Positions 12,061-23,179 of a stretch of 64,000 nucleotides of DNA are shown here, piece after piece. The stretch lies in the NCBI GenBank assembly GCA_933228895.1, contig OW121853.1, positions 122,036,133 through 122,100,132 on the forward strand. Direction: 5' to 3'. Every line of letters starts with the position of its first letter. The first letter of the stretch is position 1. The notes under the pieces were generated by a model. The model saw nothing but the letters and a program-made list of their open reading frames with translations. It searched no databases and was not told the origin of the DNA. Both the position numbers and the translations under genes were made by a program. The stretch is from Platycnemis pennipes. Lineage: Eukaryota; Arthropoda; Insecta; Odonata; Platycnemididae.

Positions 12061-12288
12061 CCTGGTTACACGACACATTAACACGTACGAGTTCATGTAC
12101 ATTTGCGTGAATGGTTTCAGCGCAACTTGTGCGAATGCATGAACCAAATAGAACAGGTTCTATTTTCTGTTCACGCATTAATTCATTTGTACATTTTGGT
12201 GTGGTTACACGGTGCATTTTCGTGTTCACTCTCGCGTTCATTCATTTAGACATTAACTTGTGCGTGTTAATGTATCGTGTAACCAAGG
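12061..12288. mobile_element. MITE with about 40-bp terminal inverted repeats
   Basis: The left end CCTGGTTACACGACACATTA and the reverse complement of the right end (CCTTGGTTACACGATACATT) match over about 40 bp with scattered differences. The 228-bp interior has further partial inverted symmetry and no coding sequence. I could not identify a convincing target-site duplication, so the superfamily is open. Confidence 0.75.
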
Positions 12289-13160
12289 CTTAAAACATAA
12301 TAGTAACTCGAATGGTTTCTTCATTCTTACTCTCTCATTCATTTTGTATTCTTTTTCCGGAACAAAAATCTGTCACATCTTCACGATTTTTCCCAAGTTA
12401 TACATTTTATTTCCCTCTGCTCTTCTCCTATATTACCTTTGTTTAAATACAATTTCTCTCAAAACAAATGGATAGAGTAAGCCTATACTTACTTTATGGT
12501 AAAAGCCTCCGACGGTCTCACCTACAGCCAGCCAAGAAGTACCTAATAATTACTGGAAAAAACTAGGATTGGCTTAGAAAAAAAATCTATGTGAACATTT
12601 AAGCAGAAATTTGGGTGATCGACCTATACTAAACAAAAGCAGCATTCACAGTGAGGAAATTGCTGTAATAATTGACAAATTGTGGTTTGAATTTCTTGAT
12701 CACTTCCATTCAAATGATATTCTGGGAGTGTAAATAACATGACAAAAACAGTGTAGAATAGCATAATATTACGCAATATCGCCTCACCGCATCTCAGCCC
12801 CTAGCATTTTATCTTTTCCTTTCTTCCCTTTCGTCCAAGCCTAACAAGAAAGAAAACATTATACCGTATCGGGCGTTAAATGGTGAAACAGACATGCACA
12901 AGTTGTACCGTCCACTTATTGAAATGTATTCTTGTACACAACACGCGTTTCAACGCCTAAAGCGTCACCATCAGTTCCACGGTAGGTCAGGTACACTGAC
13001 GATGGTACACTGACAATCCTAAACCTTGCGGCATGCGAATGGTGGTTGTTCGTCTGTAGGGTTTTATTTTGCTGGAAGGTTTTTATTGACAGGGCTATTC
13101 TTTTTGAAACTATTTATACTTTTGTTTTAATTCGCTATTCGACTTCCAAGATAAATTATT
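12289..13160. other. No recognisable feature
   Basis: AT-rich unique sequence. A duplicated ACACTGACRATGGTACACTGAC-like phrase near 12992-13015 is the only local repetition seen. Confidence 0.45.
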
Positions 13161-13164
13161 TTAC

Positions 13165-13335
13165 TAATTCTATTTTTAGGCCTATAATCTTGATGTTAGC
13201 ATTAATACTACCGATTGATAATAATTCTATTTTTAGGCCTATAATCTTGATGTTAACATTAATACTACCGATTGATACTAATTCTATTTTTAGGCCTATA
13301 ATCTTGATGTTAGCATTGATACTACCGCTTACACG
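13165..13335 (+). repeat. Three tandem 57-bp units
   Basis: Units start at 13165, 13222 and 13279, beginning TAATTCTATTTTTAGGCC, with two or three differences each. Because 57 is divisible by three, the repeat keeps a frame open across 13046-13375 (repeating IFRPIILMLALILP), which probably explains that ORF; I do not regard it as a gene. Confidence 0.95.
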
Positions 13336-13360
13336 AGCTCTTTTACATATCGATCGGGAC

Positions 13361-13720
13361 TACATCTATATCTAAGCAATACCCTGCGAGTCACCGCGAG
13401 GGTGTGTGGCAGGGGGCGAATATCACCATGCTAAGAGCTAGAATGCTAATACTATACGGGAACATGTAACATATAAGACCCACATGCAACTAGGTTACAT
13501 ATTACTGGAGGAACTAATGGTTAGAAAGGCATTTCTCTATATAAATTTACCAGTATTTCCCTAGTATGCATGGTTTAGTAATGTTAAAGAATGCATCATG
13601 CACTACAGACTACTCCTGCAATATTTCGCCGACCAATCTCTTTGCTATGCTGCCTATTATGTTTTAAAATGGTACGCAGGAAAAATTACATTTTTAATCC
13701 ATCGGTATGACAACATATCT
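13361..13720 (-). mobile_element. LINE-A copy 2, 3' UTR fragment
   Basis: It starts with the degenerate terminal repeat (CTACATCTATATCTAA) and the hairpin strands CCCTGCGAGTCACC and GGTGTGTGGCAGGGGG. It then follows the 43.6-kb copy through CACTACAGACTACTC and TGCTGCCTATT to about 13720. No coding part remains intact. Confidence 0.82.
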
Positions 13721-14444
13721 CTCTAATCTAGCCTCCAGAAGGCCTCACTGATAAAAAAAAGACCAAAAGGTTCCATCCCTAGGTCCACACCGTTCGCTAC
13801 AATCTTAGCTCCTGGAGCTCTTACATCCAAGTTCCTGCATGACTAATAGCAGATTATATTCACATAAATTAACCGTCCCTCAATTGCCGGCGATAAAAAG
13901 GGCATAATTATTCCCTCACATCTAGCAAGTGCTGACGAACGCTCGTGAGACTTCGCTCCGACGAAGAGGGCAACACATCCTCGTCTATTCTCCGAGCGAA
14001 CTTGTTTCCAGGATAAGGAAGAGTCGAAGAGCATTCGGAAACTAAGAGAATGAGCTCCCCACGATAGCCATTATCTATTGGGATGCGGAAAGAGTGGTGG
14101 GTGAGCATTCGGGGAGAAGAGAGAAACGAAACCCCTGAGTGAAGGCCACCATGCTCTTGAGGAAGCACCGTGGAGAAGCCATTTGAGACCACTTACGGGG
14201 AATTTGAGGAGGCTGAGAAAGGCGAAATTGAGATAACAAGGAAGAGAGCTTCCGCCGGGCGAAGGTAAGCACGTCTCCCGAGATCCCGTATCGCGGAGAC
14301 TCGCCGCGGGGAGGCGCTGAAAAGTGCATCAGGGGTCGTCGAGGTGGTGAAGTACTGGCGAAGGTAACAAGGAGGAAAATTAACGAGAGGAGAATTACGC
14401 TTAACCTTTAATTTTGAAACCCATTACCCGCTATGATGATTATG
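13721..14444. other. No recognisable feature
   Basis: A moderately GC-rich stretch at 13900-14330 produces overlapping minus-strand ORFs with no recognisable motif. Confidence 0.45.
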
Positions 14445-14751
14445 ACGTGTGCAGCGAAGATCGGTAAGATTTGTAAAGGGACGGTATGATAACCTTATTA
14501 GCGTAACCAGTCTATTAAATGAATTAAATTGGGAATCAGATCACAGGTTGAAATTCAGACTTAATCTCTTAAACAAATTCCAAGACCAAAATTTCAGTGA
14601 TGATGTCAAAAATATTTTGCGAACCCCAACTTACTATGGTAGATTAATACTTTTAAATGCATGATATGTATTTAGTGCACGTTTGGAGAGAATCCACCCC
14701 CTGCCACACACCTTTATGGTGGCTGGCAGGGCATTATGTAGATGTAGATGT
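14445..14751 (+). mobile_element. LINE-A copy 3, C-terminus and 3' end
   Basis: The ORF at 14449-14664 reads RRSVRFVKGRYDNLISVTSL, then ELNWESDHRLKFRLNLL and DDVKNILRTPTYYGRL, matching copy 1 with a small deletion at the LSDRRLK position. It ends with the conserved CCCCCTGCCACACACC / GGTGGCTGGCAGGG hairpin and ATGTAGATGTAGATGTAG. 5'-truncated. Confidence 0.88.
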
Positions 14752-14755
14752 AGTA

Positions 14756-14945
14756 TCACGGCCTCTCTAATTCATTCGGATCCCATTCACTGTCTGCATA
14801 CTCAACGTGGGGCCTAACTAGTGAAAAGTAACATCGATCTTTTGTCTTCTCATCACATTTCCCAAGCACTCTTTTTATAAATCCTAGCTTTCTCTTGGCT
14901 CAGTCGCACGTTTCCCGTATTTCTTCTCCAAGATAAATTTTTAGT
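14756..14945 (-). mobile_element. LINE-A copy 4, internal fragment in opposite orientation
   Basis: The minus strand reads AKRKLGFIKRVLGKCDEKTK, then CYFSLVRPHVEYADSEWDPN, which is the segment just upstream of copy 3. It sits directly after the 3' end of copy 3 but inverted. It stops abruptly at the conserved WDPNEL position, so its 3' part is lost. Confidence 0.82.
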
Positions 14946-15545
14946 GATTGTTACACATGAATACCAAACGGTTTCATCGCTTTCGATCTTCGTGTTATTA
15001 ATTTTGTAGGATCGCTCTATCGAATTATTCCGTAATGTGCAAGTAATGCGAATGCCTGTTTCAATTCATGCTGCCTGTTTTAATTTCTCAATCCTTAAAG
15101 CGTGATCTTAAATCTCTGAATAGTTGCGCTGATTGTTAATGTTACGTCACATTATATTAATTACTTATATATGCCTTATATGCGTAGCCCCATAATGCAT
15201 TTAAAATTGCTGTACCTTAGTACCCTATTTTTTTTAGCTTTTCTTGTTTTTTTGAGTGCTGTGGCATATAATTTTTTTCAATGTTCCCGGGGAATTCATT
15301 TCCTAGAACAATAATGTTTGTTTTCAATTTACAATTTCAATTATCTCATGTCCTCCAAGAAAATGTAATGTGCCTCTTAACCGATAAATTTCAGCCCAGC
15401 AGCACTACCTGAGTTGCTCTTCAATATTATGGGTTTATCGAAAACTCTGGTGTGTACCTAGCATAATACTCAAAGCAACTCTGAATCCAACACATCGGTT
15501 TTGTTGAAATACACCATCCTAACTGTGATTTTGTAAATATAGGTA
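14946..15545. other. No recognisable feature
   Basis: AT-rich; may include diverged upstream LINE-A sequence near 14946-15080, which I cannot support codon by codon. Confidence 0.4.
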
Positions 15546-15815
15546 CAATGGATCGACAGAGTGGCAAACGAAGAAGGCAGTAGAAGAATGAGTCGAATAA
15601 ACGAACGAGAGTCAACAATCGAAGAAATGAAAAAGTTTAGAAGAACACAAGAAGCCAAATGAATAAAATAAAGGAAAGACTGGACGTTATGGCAAGGCGA
15701 CATAATATTTTAAGGCATTGATGGTCTAGTGAAGAGTGTAGGTAAAGTGAATATAAAAATGGAAAAGGAATGTCTCGTGTGAAATTGGTGCTGCAAATGA
15801 TGAAAGAAGTTAAAG
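15546..15815 (+). mobile_element. Decayed RTE-type LINE fragment 2
   Basis: With frame changes, the plus strand gives a MDR.SGKR..R segment resembling the WIDRVTNEE region, then RRHNILRH, GLVKSV and KNGKGMSRVKLVLQMMKEVK, which align in order to NVIGHILRHDGLMKTIVEGK and GKGRPRMSYIEQVVKDVK of the 40.4-kb copy. Much more diverged than the other RTE pieces. Confidence 0.6.
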
Positions 15816-15844
15816 AAATGACTCGCGTAAGAATACGGAGATAC

Positions 15845-15985
15845 CCAGGATCCTTAATTCCGATGGCAATTTTACCGAGGTTCAAGATGCTAGATTTTGA
15901 ATCGTCAGAAAGCCAAAGGTCCGTGGTTCTATTCCCGGTCCAGGTGATTTTTTTCTCATGGCAATTAATGTGCATACGAGTGATG
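15845..15985 (+). mobile_element. Internally deleted copy of the tRNA-like foldback element
   Basis: The first half (TACCCAGGATCCTTAATTCC, then GGCAATTTTACCGAGGTTCA) matches the inner left arm of the element at 62854-63204. The second half (GAAAGCCAAAGGTCCGTGG, then CCCGGTCCAGGTGA and CATGGCAATTAAT) matches its outer right arm. The centre and half of each arm are missing, as expected from a deletion across a palindrome. Confidence 0.8.
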
Positions 15986-18275
15986 ACTGGTGATAATGAC
16001 GCTTTTCAAGAAATATACTGAGGGGACAACTGGGAAAGACATATTCCACTTGAACTGATTTAATCGTTTCTTATTCGAGAATAGACATTAGCCGGCCATT
16101 AGCCATTGGCCATTAGCCAGCCGATATTGAGTCCCTTTCAATTTTTCATCTTCTCAAACGTTCTTCAGTATTTTCTTCAGGTTCTTGAATTTCAAATAGT
16201 TTTTCATCATCATCAAAATGTGGTCACCAATGGCACAGTTAATCACTCTTCCATATTTTTTCCGCTGCTTTCTGAAAAGGCAGCCGATGTCGAGTCTCTT
16301 TGAATTTTTCCACTTGCCATATGCTTTTCATTGTTTTCCTCAGTTTCTTACCTCCTCATAAATCAACGCAACGAGCGATCATGAAGATTTTCGAGATTGA
16401 TTTAGGACCAATAAACGGGTCTTCTTCTACAGAGCGAGTTTTGACTTCATACTGCCCAACTTCAGACTGAAGTAGGAATATTAAAAAGTTTTAATAATAT
16501 AAAAAAGGGACATTCATGAATAAATGATAAGACGAAGAATGTGAAGGGAATTATAAGGCAACGTATTTTCAACACCGGGATGAGGAACTTGGAAATAAAA
16601 AAAATTGGATATGTGATTGAGTAGCAGGAGGAAATGTTTCCTCGCAGACTAAAAGTGGCCGAATGAAAAAGCAGGGGGGTGAGAGGAGAGGCAGTGGTTG
16701 CCATGGAGACGGGGAGGGAAAGGTATTAGCGGAGGGGAGATAAGTATGACGAATAACAAGCGGTTGAAAGAGGAAGTTAGACCCAACCTTAGCAATTGGT
16801 TTCCTCACAGCAAGTAATCACCTCCTTCGCCCTTTATCACACAGCCGAGTTACAACAGTAGCGTACCTAAGGGAACCCTAAGTATTATTAATTGCTTCCT
16901 TAGACATCCCTTTGGATTAAATCTTGGAAAGAAATCTTCCACGTACTCTGTTATGCTGTTACATTAATAAAGTGGTACGATATAGAGAAAAAGGATATTT
17001 CTCACATTTGCACGGCAAACACGGCGAAGACAAAGGAAGAAATTAAGTAAAGCCTCGGCACTGGGAGTGCGCAATGCTTAGAGATTTACATAATGAAGAA
17101 GGAAGTAGCTCCCGGACGCCAGCAGAAACTCGCGAGGAAGGAAGATTTCATAGTCGTGAAATGCCTTTGTCACGCCGGACCATCGAGATATTTCGTAGTT
17201 AATAGACTCCCAGATAACTATCAACAGATTAACCACTAACCGCGTTTGGTTCACTGTCAGTGGAAAGTTTGACATTCAAAATGAAATCAGAGTCAAAGTC
17301 GACATAATTTTAACAGCAATTAATGAAAGTTTTGAACGTATAAAATGTTTAAAAATTAAATTGCTAATGCCGTCAAATTAATGATTGGTCAATAACTAGT
17401 AGTAGGTAGTGAGTACTAGTTTTTCAAGGAAGGCGTACAATAACTTAGGTTATACAAAGGTTAACGGGAATTTCCACATACTTTCTTCTCTTTCGGGGCG
17501 ATAAAGAAATATCGAGAATATCCATCTACAGTCTATCACCATCATTAGCCTTCGTGTGGTCCACTCTCAATAGCTATGGCAAGCTAGTGGTGAAATAATT
17601 ACTGGTGAATAACATTTGAGAACCATTACAAGCGTCATGGTTCTCAAAGATTCTGGCGGATGCAGTCCAGGGATGTCTTGTTGGTACAATGTATTATTAT
17701 TGCAATTTGATCAAATATAGATAGGTTAGTAAATACATCCTCCCTGTTTTCCACAACAACATCTCTTTCCTACTCAACCCGCACCCCCAACGCAAAATTC
17801 CTCATTTCATCTTCAAACACTTTGCCAGCCAATAAAACCATTCTTTTTCTCTTCTTAGAAGCTTACCAAAAATTCTCCCCGCTTCGTCTTTTATAACACC
17901 TATTTTATGCAGCATTCCTTTCACATAACGTTTAATATTCCATCCTGCTGCCCTCTCCTTATTCCTCCGACCCATATTCTTTCCTCTTCCACTTAGTCGT
18001 TCGTCCTTCTCGCAATTCAGCTTGTGATTCTATTATATTTGCACACCCACTTCTCGTCCACCCTCTGATTTCGTCCATGCTGCATAAGCAATTGCCATAC
18101 AAAATCATCCTCAGGTAGGTGAACCATTTCACCTCCACCATTTTAAGCCCAGCAACCGTGATCTTTGCTCTGACCTTTCTCCCACTTTGTGAATCCCCTT
18201 ACTTTCGTCTATCAGTGAATGGGCTTCATTCCCGATCGCACAGCAAAATCACCTCGAGGATGACTTTTGTGTTCG
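15986..18275. other. No gene recognised; one weak direct repeat
   Basis: A diverged direct repeat of about 70 bp (AGCCGATRTYGAGTCYCTTT-like) occurs near 16117-16190 and 16279-16350, preceded by GGCCATTAGCC micro-repeats at 16092-16120. The rest is AT-rich without recognisable content. Confidence 0.45.
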
Positions 18276-18285
18276 CATTAGGATT

Positions 18286-18727
18286 CATCATCAAGGGTCA
18301 ACAATCCTAGGATTCGTTTGACGCAGCCCTCCACTCGATTCTTCTATCGAACAACCTCTTCATATTAACGTAGTTCCTCTCTTTCAAGTCCTCTACGACC
18401 TGTTGTATGTAACTCATACGAGGCCTGCCTTTCCTATTCTTCCCGTTCACTTTTCCTTCGACGATTGTCTTCATCAGGCCGTCGTGTCTTAAGATGTGGC
18501 CGATTACGTTGTCCCGTCTTCTTTTTATAGTTTTCAGCAGACTTCTCTTTTCTCCCACTCTTCTTGGGACTTCTTCATTTATCACTCGGTCGATCCATTT
18601 TATCTTCATCATTCTTCGATAGCACCATATTTCGAATGCTTCCACCCTTTTCTTCTCCGCTGCTGTCATCGTCCATGCCTCACTGCCGTAAAGAAACATG
18701 CTCCAGATGTACGTTTTGGTGAATTGG
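18286..18727 (-). mobile_element. RTE-type LINE fragment 3 with open C-terminal frame
   Basis: The minus-strand ORF 18307-18699 (130 codons, uninterrupted) reads FLYGSEAWTMTAAEKKRVEA, then WCYRRMMKIKWIDRV, GEKRSLLKTIKRRRDNVIGH, RHDGLMKTIVEGKVNGK and GRPRMSYIQQVVEDLKERNY. The 3' end lies at 18286-18300 with a short GAT tail. CATTAGGATT (18276-18285) and CATAAGGATT (18728-18737) form a probable 10-bp target-site duplication with one mismatch. A young, strongly 5'-truncated (442 bp) insertion. Confidence 0.9.
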
Positions 18728-18737
18728 CATAAGGATT

Positions 18738-20344
18738 ATAATATTAAAAAGTCTTTATTGGGACGAGGTTAAAACAAAACTGTCCGTTCTACCATTTGAC
18801 CCCTTATGAATATGACCATGGTTTAGATGGTTGGAAATATCTTTGGCTGTTGGAGCACCTTAAAAAACAAAGTCTACTACTGTAACCGATTTGATAATTA
18901 CTCCGGATATTTTCATTTTCAGTGGCACCACCCGGTGGGATCGTGGTGCACGAGTGGTCACCGAACCCACCTTGCCCTCAAGGAAACAAATCCGCTCCAT
19001 GGCCCTTCCTCCCACTAACGAAAGATTTTCTAGAATAAAATTCCCTTCTCTTTAATAATAAGAGGTACTCTCTGGCCCCTCTCTAGAAGATTAATCTCCC
19101 ATTCAAAGTGCATACAATTTGGAATGTCTTAGTGGAAAAAAGCAAATGATAACATTTTCATGGGAAAGGGAATATTGAAAGCAGGAAGAAAGATCAGAAA
19201 ATACTTAATCAAATTCCAAGTCATAGTGAGAAGTTAATTACTTTATTAAACATATTCGAATCCCAATATAAAATTAATTCTAAGATTTTAAGAATTTCTG
19301 TGATATCTACGAAAAGGCCGAAAATACTTTTTTCAAATTAACAATGATAAGAAGAGAACTGAGAACGAAACATTCCTAATGTCAATTCTTTCTAAATCTC
19401 CACGAAAACAATTTCATGGGAAATTGAAAACGAAAGATGGAAACAAATTCAGAAGAAAGATAGAGAAAGAATAACTATTAAATAATGCTTCGAAAGGCAA
19501 CGCTATATTCGAGATCTCGGAATAAAAAAAATACTAAAAAAATAAACTGCAGACATTCACAACTGCTGGAAAAATGTTTCCCGTAGGCATATTTTCCGCC
19601 TCAATTCCGAGAACTGCGAGAATAGTTGGAGCAACCGAGCATGTTCCACTAAATGATTACGACTTCCCGGCTCATATCGCATAGGCTCCGGGCATTTTAG
19701 AGCTTTAAACACAAAAGCTTGATTTAAGTTCACTCGCACTTCAATTGACGCACGATAAACAGACAAATCCCAGGGGCCGACCAATCATCGAGTGACTTGT
19801 GCGGTCAGCTTTGAGCTTTCTGAGGCAACGAGAGACGAGCGGGGAAAAAAGGACAAGCTCGACAGATAGCATTCACCCATGAATTAATTCACTCTACGGC
19901 CGTATTTCAAAGCACCGCGACCAATAGCGAGGTCTATAACGATCGATATCACATCGACGGAGCTATTAATCCAAGCTTAACCGAGAGTAACACCGACTTC
20001 CGCTTGCAAACCAAATCGTTTAGTAACAGCCGAGTTCCCACAGTAAACACGCTAGTGTGCTGAAGAAATGAATGTGGTTGATTGGAAGTAAATCTGCAGT
20101 CAAGAGGACTTAAATGGGATATCGGACGATAACGGGTGCAGCTCTAAATCCACACCATCGACCACGAGCAGAAGCGTGGAAAGATCGAAAAAATCCCTAT
20201 TAATATTGCCCGTGACCTACGCTGTCTATGCAGTAAGCGTTCGTAAATATAGTAACAGCTTGGTGCTTGTTAAGAAAGGAAGTTGAGTTTATTATAATGC
20301 ACTTGAGCTGTGTTTAAAAACTAACACAAAATTTGTAGAGCACC
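18738..20344. other. No recognisable feature
   Basis: AT-rich; short ORFs at 18827-19018 and 19557-19784 have no recognisable domain. Confidence 0.5.
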
Positions 20345-20348
20345 TTAA

Positions 20349-21294
20349 GGAGGTTGCACCGTGACCTTGCGATACAAAATCCCGTAAAAGAGATGTTATT
20401 TAAAGAATAAATACCGATCCAGAAAAACACCTATATAGAAAATAATCTATAGGGTGATAACGCATACACTTTAAATGCATGAGTATGACTTAAGTGCGCG
20501 TTGTAGTTTCATTCTATTTTTTACAAGCTCTTTTAACTCATTTTGACTTCGGAGCATGGTTGAAGTGTTTTTGCCACCTTTAATTTATAAATAAAGAATA
20601 CATGCTCAATTCCGGCAATACGTATTCTAAAATAGGTTAAATATTTTCTTACTTAGTTTTAAACTATCCCCTTGCAAATACAACTCTTTGTTTTGAATTT
20701 TATTAATATTCCTATTTTTTAATACTGTTTGTCGACAATGACGCTGCTACCATTTGGAAGCATTGGCATTAATTACACCATATCAATAGCCAATGAAATA
20801 TTTAAATTACATAAAAAATATATGAAGGACCATGGTAAGGTATATTCCTAAATTAAGTCGGTAAATAATCTTGTAAGCACGTTCCGTCACAAGTACCGTT
20901 GCCAATGATAATAACATACTGTAGCGCCACTTTCATGTAACTAAGGCTTTTCGGTTTTTTTTCCAGCCAACATTTATTAATATCAATTAAACAAGTGTGG
21001 TAAGGCGAACACTTTTTTACAATGCTGAATTCTACATAAAAATGCGCATCTTATATTAGTTTTTCGTCAAAACGACATTTCACTTTACATTATTAATCTG
21101 CCAATTTTACTGCAAGAGCCATGCTCTGCCGTGTAACCACGTATAAAATTGCTGATTTTCAACGTCTTTTTTCTTCAAATATATGATGGAAAGGATACAT
21201 TATTTTTATTGCCAGTCGATAGAAAGGCCAAAAAATGATGTCTCCTGAAATTTTCACAAAAATTACATCTACATCATAATTCGGTGGAGCCACC
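20349..21294. mobile_element. TTAA-flanked non-autonomous element, copy 1 (piggyBac-like)
   Basis: GGAGGTTGCACCG at the left and GGTGGCTCCACCG (reverse complement of the right end) match at 10 of 13 positions. TTAA lies directly outside both ends (20345-20348 and 21295-21298). TTAA duplication is the hallmark of piggyBac-superfamily transposition. The 946-bp interior is AT-rich with no transposase. It shares the GYAGCGCCACTT phrase with the element at 28100. Confidence 0.6.
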
Positions 21295-21486
21295 TTAATT
21301 AGTCGCCTAGTGTGCTGTCTACCTATTCAGAGGTGTGCCTGAGAACAACCTCGTTTTCCTAGAAGGCATCGTGTAAAAATAAAAAGAGTATCAAGAGAAT
21401 AAGAAATGACCAAATACTCAAATTATTTTTTTCGACGATGAAAACCATTTTCACATCTTCTGGAATCTCACGGAAATTATTTAAAA

Positions 21487-22117
21487 CAGGGCTGCACAGC
21501 GTGCATGCGCCGTGCAGTGAACCCGTGCAAGGTGCAAACAATGACAGAGTTTGGTGCGCGCGAAGGGAGGGCTCACTCTAGGGCTGGGCGGTTTTCGGTG
21601 CACCGGTTTGGATGTTTTCGGAGACGACAATGGCAAAGGCCTTAGCAACGCTCGGAAAAGAACCGAAAGAAACTGTATTTTTCAACGTAAATTACACATT
21701 TCTTAGAAACATCGACGACAAATTGTAAATCGGTTACAAGAATAAGAAAGTTTAAACATTTTTATATTAAATAAAGAAAGAATGAAAGAAATCTATTGAT
21801 ATTTAGTTATATTACTGAGCGAAAGGAAAAACTCTTGCGCTACCATTAATTGAAAAAGTCCATTTAAACTAATGTAAATACATAATTGGCACCAGAAATC
21901 GAAACCGGGCCCTCTACCTTTTTTTAAAATAGCCTACAGCACCTTCTAGTGTACAAGCTAGAATCCTACAAAATTTCAGCTCAATCGGTTCTGTAGTTTT
22001 TGAGGAGAAGCGTAACATAGAACTGTATATCAGGGCTACCTAGCGTGCATGCACCGCGCAGTGCACCTGTGCGCGCAGTTTTGCACAAGTGCATTTTCCA
22101 GCGTCTCGGCAGCCCTG
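21487..22117. mobile_element. hAT-like element with perfect 8-bp duplication
   Basis: It begins CAGGGCTGCACAGCGTGC and ends GCGTCTCGGCAGCCCTG. ATTTAAAA is present immediately outside each end (21479-21486 and 22118-22125). A second direct copy of the left terminus (CAGGGCTACCTAGCGTGC) lies at 22031, 87 bp from the right end, and a further CTAGGGCTGGGCGG terminus-like motif lies at about 21578, so the element may be composite. No transposase is visible. Confidence 0.68.
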
Positions 22118-22210
22118 ATTTAAAATAAAGAATATGATCGTCACCGGCTCTCCTTCGATTCAAAATCCAGAGGCACAATGGCCGTAACGGCGGTTCGTCG
22201 GCACCTCTTA

Positions 22211-22567
22211 AATTACTAGTATAATACTAGTATATTAGTTTGGATGATTATGGTTTACTAGTATATTAGTATTGGATGATTATGATATACCAGTATACTA
22301 GCATAATACTAGCATAATACTAGCATAATACTAGCATAATACTAGCATAATACTAGCATAATACTAGCATAATACTAGCATAATACTAGCATAATACTAG
22401 CATAATACTAGCATAATACTAGCATAGTACTAGCATAATACTAGCATAATACTAGCATAATACTAGCATAATACTAGCATAATACTAGCATAATACTAGC
22501 ATAATACTAGCATAACACTAGCATAATACTAGCATAATACAAGTATTATACTAGTATTATACTAATT
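22211..22567. mobile_element. Inverted-repeat element filled by an 11-bp minisatellite
   Basis: The left end AATTACTAGTATAATACTAG (22211 on) and the right end, ending CTAGTATTATACTAATT at 22567, are inverted copies over about 25 bp. Between them lie two copies of a TTGGATGATTATG-containing unit and then the 11-bp array. Confidence 0.65.
22296..22540 (+). repeat. 11-bp minisatellite, about 22 units
   Basis: The unit is TACTAGCATAA, almost perfectly repeated for 245 bp. The visible variants are one GCATAGTAC and one GCATAACAC unit. Such homogeneity suggests recent expansion. Confidence 0.97.
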
Positions 22568-23179
22568 AATAGCGCTCTGGCGGGTGCTCTAATGGTTCCT
22601 CCAACGACGTCCCGTCCCAAAATTCCTTTTCGCACCGGAGAGGGATTTCAGGCGCGCCGAGTTGCACCACAGCAGTCTTGCTTCCCAACTGGGACAACCG
22701 CTGACTTCAATACTTCATGGCGTCGTCGCAAGGGAGTGAGCGATGAGGGTGTCAGGGACACGTCAAGGGTCTTTGAAGTCTACGGGTGGTGGAGGGGGGG
22801 GGGGGGGGGGGGGTCAGTCGTCCGGCGAGGTGGGGGGGCACCAATGAAATCAGGAGACATTCAGCTCACTGCCTTGGGGGATCACGCGGACATAAAACCC
22901 CAAAACTACGTAATTGGCTATAAAACCCTCTCTATTTTGTTAATTATTAAGCATATATTCTTCATAACCACCATAATCATCCAATAATTATAATTCGTAT
23001 CATTATTATTATTTTGATACAACAGTGGTTTCCCAATGGTGTGTCGTGGCACCTCAGTGTTGCGGGGAAACAGCTAGGGACGCCGCCAGATTATTTGCGG
23101 GAAAACGAAAAATGATTAGCAGGACCTACTTCTCAAATGAGCACTATCAATCCCGACAGATGGTGAAAGTAATGGAAGC
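22568..23179. other. GC-rich patch with a 20-base G run
   Basis: 22590-22890 is GC-rich and contains an uninterrupted 20-G run at 22794-22813 and further G blocks to 22840 (possible G-quadruplex). The 131-codon ORF across it owes its glycine stretch to this run; no domain is recognisable. Confidence 0.55.

Noticed and set aside
13046..13375. 109-codon hydrophobic ORF as a membrane protein gene
   Set aside because: Its length is explained by three 57-bp tandem units, a multiple of three, rather than by coding selection.
22296..22540. Centromeric satellite
   Set aside because: Only 245 bp long and bounded by inverted repeats; too small to support that role.
22592..22987. Glycine-rich protein gene
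   Set aside because: The glycine run comes from a 20-G homopolymer; the rest has no domain.
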